The translations under genes were made by a program, and so were the position numbers. DNA of 64,000 nt from CAVUNY01 sp963843535 (GTDB lineage Bacteria > Chloroflexota > Anaerolineae > Anaerolineales > Anaerolineaceae), in contig CAWJKU010000004.1 of the NCBI GenBank assembly GCA_963843535.1, positions 1,116,001-1,180,000 on the forward strand, in the 5' to 3' direction. A model generated the notes under the pieces. That model had not been told where the DNA came from, did not search any database, and was given only the letters and a program-made list of their open reading frames with translations. Positions 60,804 to 64,000 of this stretch are shown one piece after another. Position 1 is the stretch's first letter, and the number at the start of each line of letters is the position of its first letter.

Positions 60804-61888
60804 TTTGTTTCGCCCCTTGATGCGTAGTTTTTATCCATCCAGCTTTCAAAGTCTGCTTTGTGCCTGACCGCATTGACCCAGTCCGGATGGTTGAGATACC
60901 ACTGGATGGTAAGCTCCAGCCCGGTTTCTAAGGACTGCCGCGGCTGCCATCCCAACTCGGATTTTATTTTTTCAATATTCATCGCGTAGCGCCGGTCATG
61001 ACCGGGCCGGTCGGTTACGTAGCGGATGAATTGGGCATGTGGTTTTTTTAAAGGATCATCCAGTGATTGGTCAAGGACCGAGCAGATTCGCTGGATAATT
61101 TCCAGATTAGCGGGCTGGTTATCCCCACCGATATTATATGTTTCACCCAACCGGCCGCGGGTGGCCACCAACCAGATCGCCTCACAATGATCTTCAACGA
61201 ACAGCCAGTCGCGGATCTGCTGCCCATCACCGTATACCGGTAAGGAGCGCCCTTCGACCGCGTTGAGGATCATCAGCGGGATCAGTTTTTCTGGGAATTG
61301 GTAAGGGCCGTAGTTGTTGCTGCAATTGGTGATAGTAACCGGCAAGCCGTAGGTATGATCATATGCCCGCACCAGATGGTCACTCCCGGCCTTTGAAGCC
61401 GAATACGGTGAACTTGGCGCGTAGGGAGTGGTTTCTGAAAACGCGGGATCCTGCGGCTTCAGCGTTCCATAGACTTCATCGGTAGAAACGTGGTGAAAAT
61501 GGACCTGGTCAATAGGGAGGATTTTATCCACCAGCCAGGCCTGCCGGGCTGCTTCGAGCAGGGTGAATGTGCCAATGACGTTGGTTTGGATGAACTGACC
61601 GGGTCCCAGGATCGAACGGTCAACATGGGTTTCCGCGGCGAAATGAATAATTTCTTGTATGGAATGTTTATGAAGGATTTCGTCAACCAGCGCGCGATCG
61701 CAGATATCACCCCGAATGAAGGTGTGCCTTTCTGGGTCAGGTAGATCTTTTAAATTTTCCAGGCTGCCGGCGTATGTCAACAGGTCCAGGTTAATAATAT
61801 GGACATCAGGTTGCGTTTTCAACAAAAATCTTACGAAATTGGAGCCAATAAAACCAGCGCCCCCCGTTACCAGGATATTTTGCATCAT
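60800..61888 (-). CDS. rfbB: dTDP-glucose 4,6-dehydratase
   Basis: 362 residues (MMQN start; the second Met at 61885 equally possible). Extended SDR: GGAGFIGSNFV (residues 9-19), HFAAETHVDRSI, catalytic STDEVYGTL, YSASKAGSDHL (Tyr-x3-Lys), NCSNNYGPYQFPEKLIP. Converts dTDP-glucose to the 4-keto-6-deoxy form. Overlaps rfbA by 4 bp and follows rfbC by 39 bp. Confidence 0.97.
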   Translation of the reverse strand: MMQNILVTGGAGFIGSNFVRFLLKTQPDVHIINLDLLTYAGSLENLKDLPDPERHTFIRGDICDRALVDEILHKHSIQEIIHFAAETHVDRSILGPGQFIQTNVIGTFTLLEAARQAWLVDKILPIDQVHFHHVSTDEVYGTLKPQDPAFSETTPYAPSSPYSASKAGSDHLVRAYDHTYGLPVTITNCSNNYGPYQFPEKLIPLMILNAVEGRSLPVYGDGQQIRDWLFVEDHCEAIWLVATRGRLGETYNIGGDNQPANLEIIQRICSVLDQSLDDPLKKPHAQFIRYVTDRPGHDRRYAMNIEKIKSELGWQPRQSLETGLELTIQWYLNHPDWVNAVRHKADFESWMDKNYASRGETK

Positions 61889-61927
61889 GCCTCCCTTGAA
61901 AAATTCGGATGACTTTATCGCAATCGA

Positions 61928-62476
61928 TCAATCGAACAGCTCGATTTCGTTAAGCAGCTTGCCTTTGATATCTTTTCCCGATAGAACTGGCTCCTGACCT
62001 GGTTCAAGCGGCCATTGAACACCGATGGTCGGATCATTCCACAACAAGGTTCGTTCATAGGCGGGCGCATAATAATCGGTTGTTTTGTATAAGACTTCAG
62101 CCCAATCACTGACCACCAAAAAACCGTGGGCAAACCCTTCTGGGACCCAAAGTTGCAGCTTGTTTTGGGCTGAAAGAATGGTCGCGACCCATTTCCCAAA
62201 TGTCGGCGAACTGCGCCGTATGTCAACTACCAAATCAAAAATTTCACCGACCACAGCCCTCACCAATTTTCCCTGGGTCTGTTGGATTTGAAAATGCAGC
62301 CCTCTTAGGATTCCCCGGCGCGATCCGCTGTAGTTATCCTGTACGAATTGGCTGGTGATCCCTGCCGCGGCATACCTCTCTGCCTGGTAGGTTTCCATAA
62401 AAAAACCTCGATCGTCTCCGAAAACTATCGGTTCGATCAAGATCACATCAGGTATGGAGGTGGGGGTAAAATTCAT
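61928..62476 (-). CDS. rfbC: dTDP-4-dehydrorhamnose 3,5-epimerase
   Basis: 182 residues from ATG 62476; in-frame codons upstream lack conserved features. Cupin fold. Seen: DRGFFMETYQ, QDNYSGSRRGILRGLHFQ with the catalytic His, VVDIRRSSPTFGKW, and VPEGFAHGFLV with Tyr-rich region YKTTDYYAP. First gene of the rhamnose operon. A TATAAT (62483-62488, minus strand) sits only 6 nt before the ATG, so this transcript could be leaderless. Confidence 0.94.
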   Translation of the reverse strand: MNFTPTSIPDVILIEPIVFGDDRGFFMETYQAERYAAAGITSQFVQDNYSGSRRGILRGLHFQIQQTQGKLVRAVVGEIFDLVVDIRRSSPTFGKWVATILSAQNKLQLWVPEGFAHGFLVVSDWAEVLYKTTDYYAPAYERTLLWNDPTIGVQWPLEPGQEPVLSGKDIKGKLLNEIELFD

Positions 62477-62482
62477 TGCCCT

Positions 62483-62488
62483 ATTATA
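62483..62488 (-). promoter_or_regulatory. -10-like box of the rfb operon
   Basis: TATAAT on the minus strand, 6 nt before the rfbC ATG; the predicted start of transcription coincides with the first codon. No strong -35 element is evident. Confidence 0.4.
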
Positions 62489-62563
62489 CTTGATGCTCGA
62501 CCCGATGAAAGATAGGTGTGCGTCGATTTTACGGGAATCGATGGCCTCATAATAGAGGAAACA

Positions 62564-62600
62564 TGTGAGAATGTGCGGCGAAAAGTCGCACATTCTCACA
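62564..62600. repeat. perfect inverted repeat between rfbC and trmI
   Basis: 14-bp arms (62564-62577 and 62587-62600) with loop GCGAAAAGT. No T run on either strand. Architecture is similar to the other long hairpins in the window, and the GCGAA loop core is shared with those at 47.9 and 48.9 kb. Lies in the 241-bp divergent gap. Confidence 0.6.
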
Positions 62601-62717
62601 GAACCTTTGCCGGGGGGATGGGTGATGAAATTTTGATCTGTACCCATGAAGAATTTCAAGTTAGGAGGCGGGTAGATTTGGGAATATAATGGGGAGAAAA
62701 GAATTTGGAGAAATCTA

Positions 62718-63578
62718 TTGACCTGGAATTTGCACGGAACTCACGCTCAAGACGGTGATCTTGCCCAACTGGTTGGCCTCAGGCACAAACATTACATTAT
62801 CACCCTGCAAGCAGGTGGTGCGCTGCATACTCACCGTGGGATTTTATATCATGACGAGCTGATCGGGAAACCCTGGGGCAGCCAGGTCTACAGCCATATG
62901 GGGAGCCCATTTTTTTTATTCCAACCTGCCCTGGGCGATCTGCTGCGCAGCCTGCCGCGCAATACCCAGATCCTTTACCCCAAGGAAATTGGTTATATTC
63001 TGGTGAATATGGGCATTGGCCCGGGTGCGCGCGTGTTGGAGGCAGGGACAGGTTCAGGTTCGTTAACCAGCGCTTTAGCGTATTCCGTGGGAGCATCCGG
63101 ACAGGTGATCACGTATGAATCGCGCCAGGAGATGCAAACCGTGGCCCGGAAAAACCTGGACCGGTTAGGACTGACCGAAAGGGTCATTTTTAAATTAGGA
63201 AATATTGAAAACGGATTCGAAGAAACAGGAGTGGATGCCCTGTTTCTTGATGTTCCCAACCCGTATGATTATATTTCCCAGGTGCGGGCTGCTCTCAAAT
63301 TAGGCGGTTTCTTTGGCAGCATTTTACCCACCACGAACCAGGTGAGTAATTTGATCCGTGAGCTTCGCAGGAATATGTTTGCTTTTATCGAAGTTTTGGA
63401 AATCATCATGCGTTTCTATAAACCGGAACCTGACCGGCTGCGGCCCACGGATCGCATGATTGCCCATACTGGCTTTTTAATCTTTGCCAGGCCCGTTTTA
63501 GCTGCCCTCAAGACGGATGTGAGTGCGGATGAAGAAACCAGTTTATTACAGGAATTGCAAAGTGAAGGGGAATTGTGA
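62718..63578 (+). CDS. tRNA (adenine-N1)-methyltransferase, m1A58 (TrmI-type)
   Basis: 286 residues, TTG start at 62718 with GGAG 7 nt upstream. Seen: N-terminal beta domain, then the SAM-binding fold with motif I RVLEAGTGSGSLT (near residue 103), motif II TYESRQEM, DALFLDVPNPYDY for the catalytic region, and FYKPEPDRLRPTDRMIAHTGFL, the family C-terminal signature. Methylates A58 (and possibly A57) in the T-loop. Overlaps the following NUDIX gene (GTGA). Confidence 0.93.
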   Translation: MTWNLHGTHAQDGDLAQLVGLRHKHYIITLQAGGALHTHRGILYHDELIGKPWGSQVYSHMGSPFFLFQPALGDLLRSLPRNTQILYPKEIGYILVNMGIGPGARVLEAGTGSGSLTSALAYSVGASGQVITYESRQEMQTVARKNLDRLGLTERVIFKLGNIENGFEETGVDALFLDVPNPYDYISQVRAALKLGGFFGSILPTTNQVSNLIRELRRNMFAFIEVLEIIMRFYKPEPDRLRPTDRMIAHTGFLIFARPVLAALKTDVSADEETSLLQELQSEGEL

Positions 63579-64000
63579 ACGGGGATAAGGTTTGTGGAAC
63601 CGAGATCAATCTCGACACCATTCGCCAACGATTATCAGAAAAGGACCCAACCAGGCTGCCGCTCTCGAATGATCACTACCGGGCTGCCGCGGTATTAATT
63701 CCGATAGTGTGTCACGATGATAAGTGGCATTTATTGTATACCCACCGGACCGATCAAGTTCAGAAGCATAAGGGCCAGGTATCCTTTCCGGGTGGCGCGG
63801 TAGAAATTTATGATAGCAGCCGCGAACAAACTGCCTTGCGCGAAGCGTATGAAGAAATTGGCGTGCGTGAGGGGGAAATTCAAGTTTTAGGCCGGTTATA
63901 CGATATGCTGACCATCACCGGGTATGTGGTCACACCGGTTGTCGGGCAAATGAACTGGCCTCTCGATTTACGGTTGTCTCGAGATGAGGTCAGCCGGGCA
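63575..64000 (+). CDS. NUDIX hydrolase, CoA-pyrophosphatase-like (3' end outside window)
   Basis: 142 codons visible from GTG 63575 with no stop before the window ends. The frame overlaps the methyltransferase stop by 4 bp. The UPF0035-type motif QVSFPGGAVE followed by the Nudix box (GGAVEIYDSS ... REAYEEIGV) is typical of CoA/peroxisomal-NUDT7-type pyrophosphatases, which split CoA into phosphopantetheine and 3',5'-ADP. N-terminal ~60 residues are variable in this family. Confidence 0.9.
   Translation, partial: MNGDKVCGTEINLDTIRQRLSEKDPTRLPLSNDHYRAAAVLIPIVCHDDKWHLLYTHRTDQVQKHKGQVSFPGGAVEIYDSSREQTALREAYEEIGVREGEIQVLGRLYDMLTITGYVVTPVVGQMNWPLDLRLSRDEVSRA

Overview
The window reads as chromosomal DNA from a member of the Chloroflexota, most probably an Anaerolineae-type anaerobe. 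Pointers are T/P-rich surface proteins with LysM or NBR1-type Ig domains, an F420-type oxidoreductase, paired TrkA proteins next to an amino-acid permease remnant, and protein sequence texture. No 16S gene is present, so the assignment is inference. Most genes are housekeeping, tightly packed in short operons, with frequent GTG/TTG starts. Promoters look sigma70-like (several TTGACx-16/18-TATAAT pairs and several extended TGnTATAAT -10 boxes).

Region by region: 1-5.6 kb has the end of uvrA, a LysM membrane protein, a YcgR/YcgQ-type permease pair and a beta-propeller protein. 5.6-12.8 kb has queG, an NBR1-domain lipoprotein, a methyltransferase, a TPR protein, a LamG-like lipoprotein, mtaB and ldh. 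12.9-14.6 kb has a permease gene collapsed by internal deletion, followed by two TrkA genes. 14.6-18.5 kb is the rpmH-rnpA-yidD-yidC-khpB cluster with an extra PQQ-propeller lipoprotein. 18.6-23.4 kb has pyrimidine phosphorylase and a sulfatase/GH127 pair. 23.4-27 kb has a compact T-box leader and ileS. 27-37 kb has an LLM oxidoreductase, acyltransferase, aldo/keto reductase, lspA, an RluA-type synthase, threonine aldolase, purine phosphorylase, a GNAT protein and an orphan membrane sensor. 37-46 kb has an S1-domain protein, ftsK, a PfkB kinase, a CDP-alcohol transferase, lgt and an ABC-2 exporter. 46-50.4 kb is repeat-rich, with an MBL hydrolase, HNH protein, TIGR01777 epimerase and tyrS. 50.5-58.9 kb has an AhpD-like enzyme, plsX, tRNA-Leu(GAG), polyprenyl synthase, tatD, phosphohexomutase, cysteine desulfurase and mnmA. 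59-64 kb has the dTDP-rhamnose operon rfbCBAD, tRNA m1A58 methyltransferase and a partial NUDIX gene.

The least explained content is non-coding: (a) a ~205 bp element present twice in inverted orientation (43.3 and 50.2 kb), one copy carrying a 115-nt insert; (b) a ~116-119 bp element pairing a GC-rich half with a long near-perfect hairpin (40.6 and 47.8 kb, plus a diverged relative before tyrS); (c) a ~120 bp MITE-like element at 47.0 kb; (d) the short T-box of ileS. No CRISPR array, prophage or intact insertion sequence was seen.
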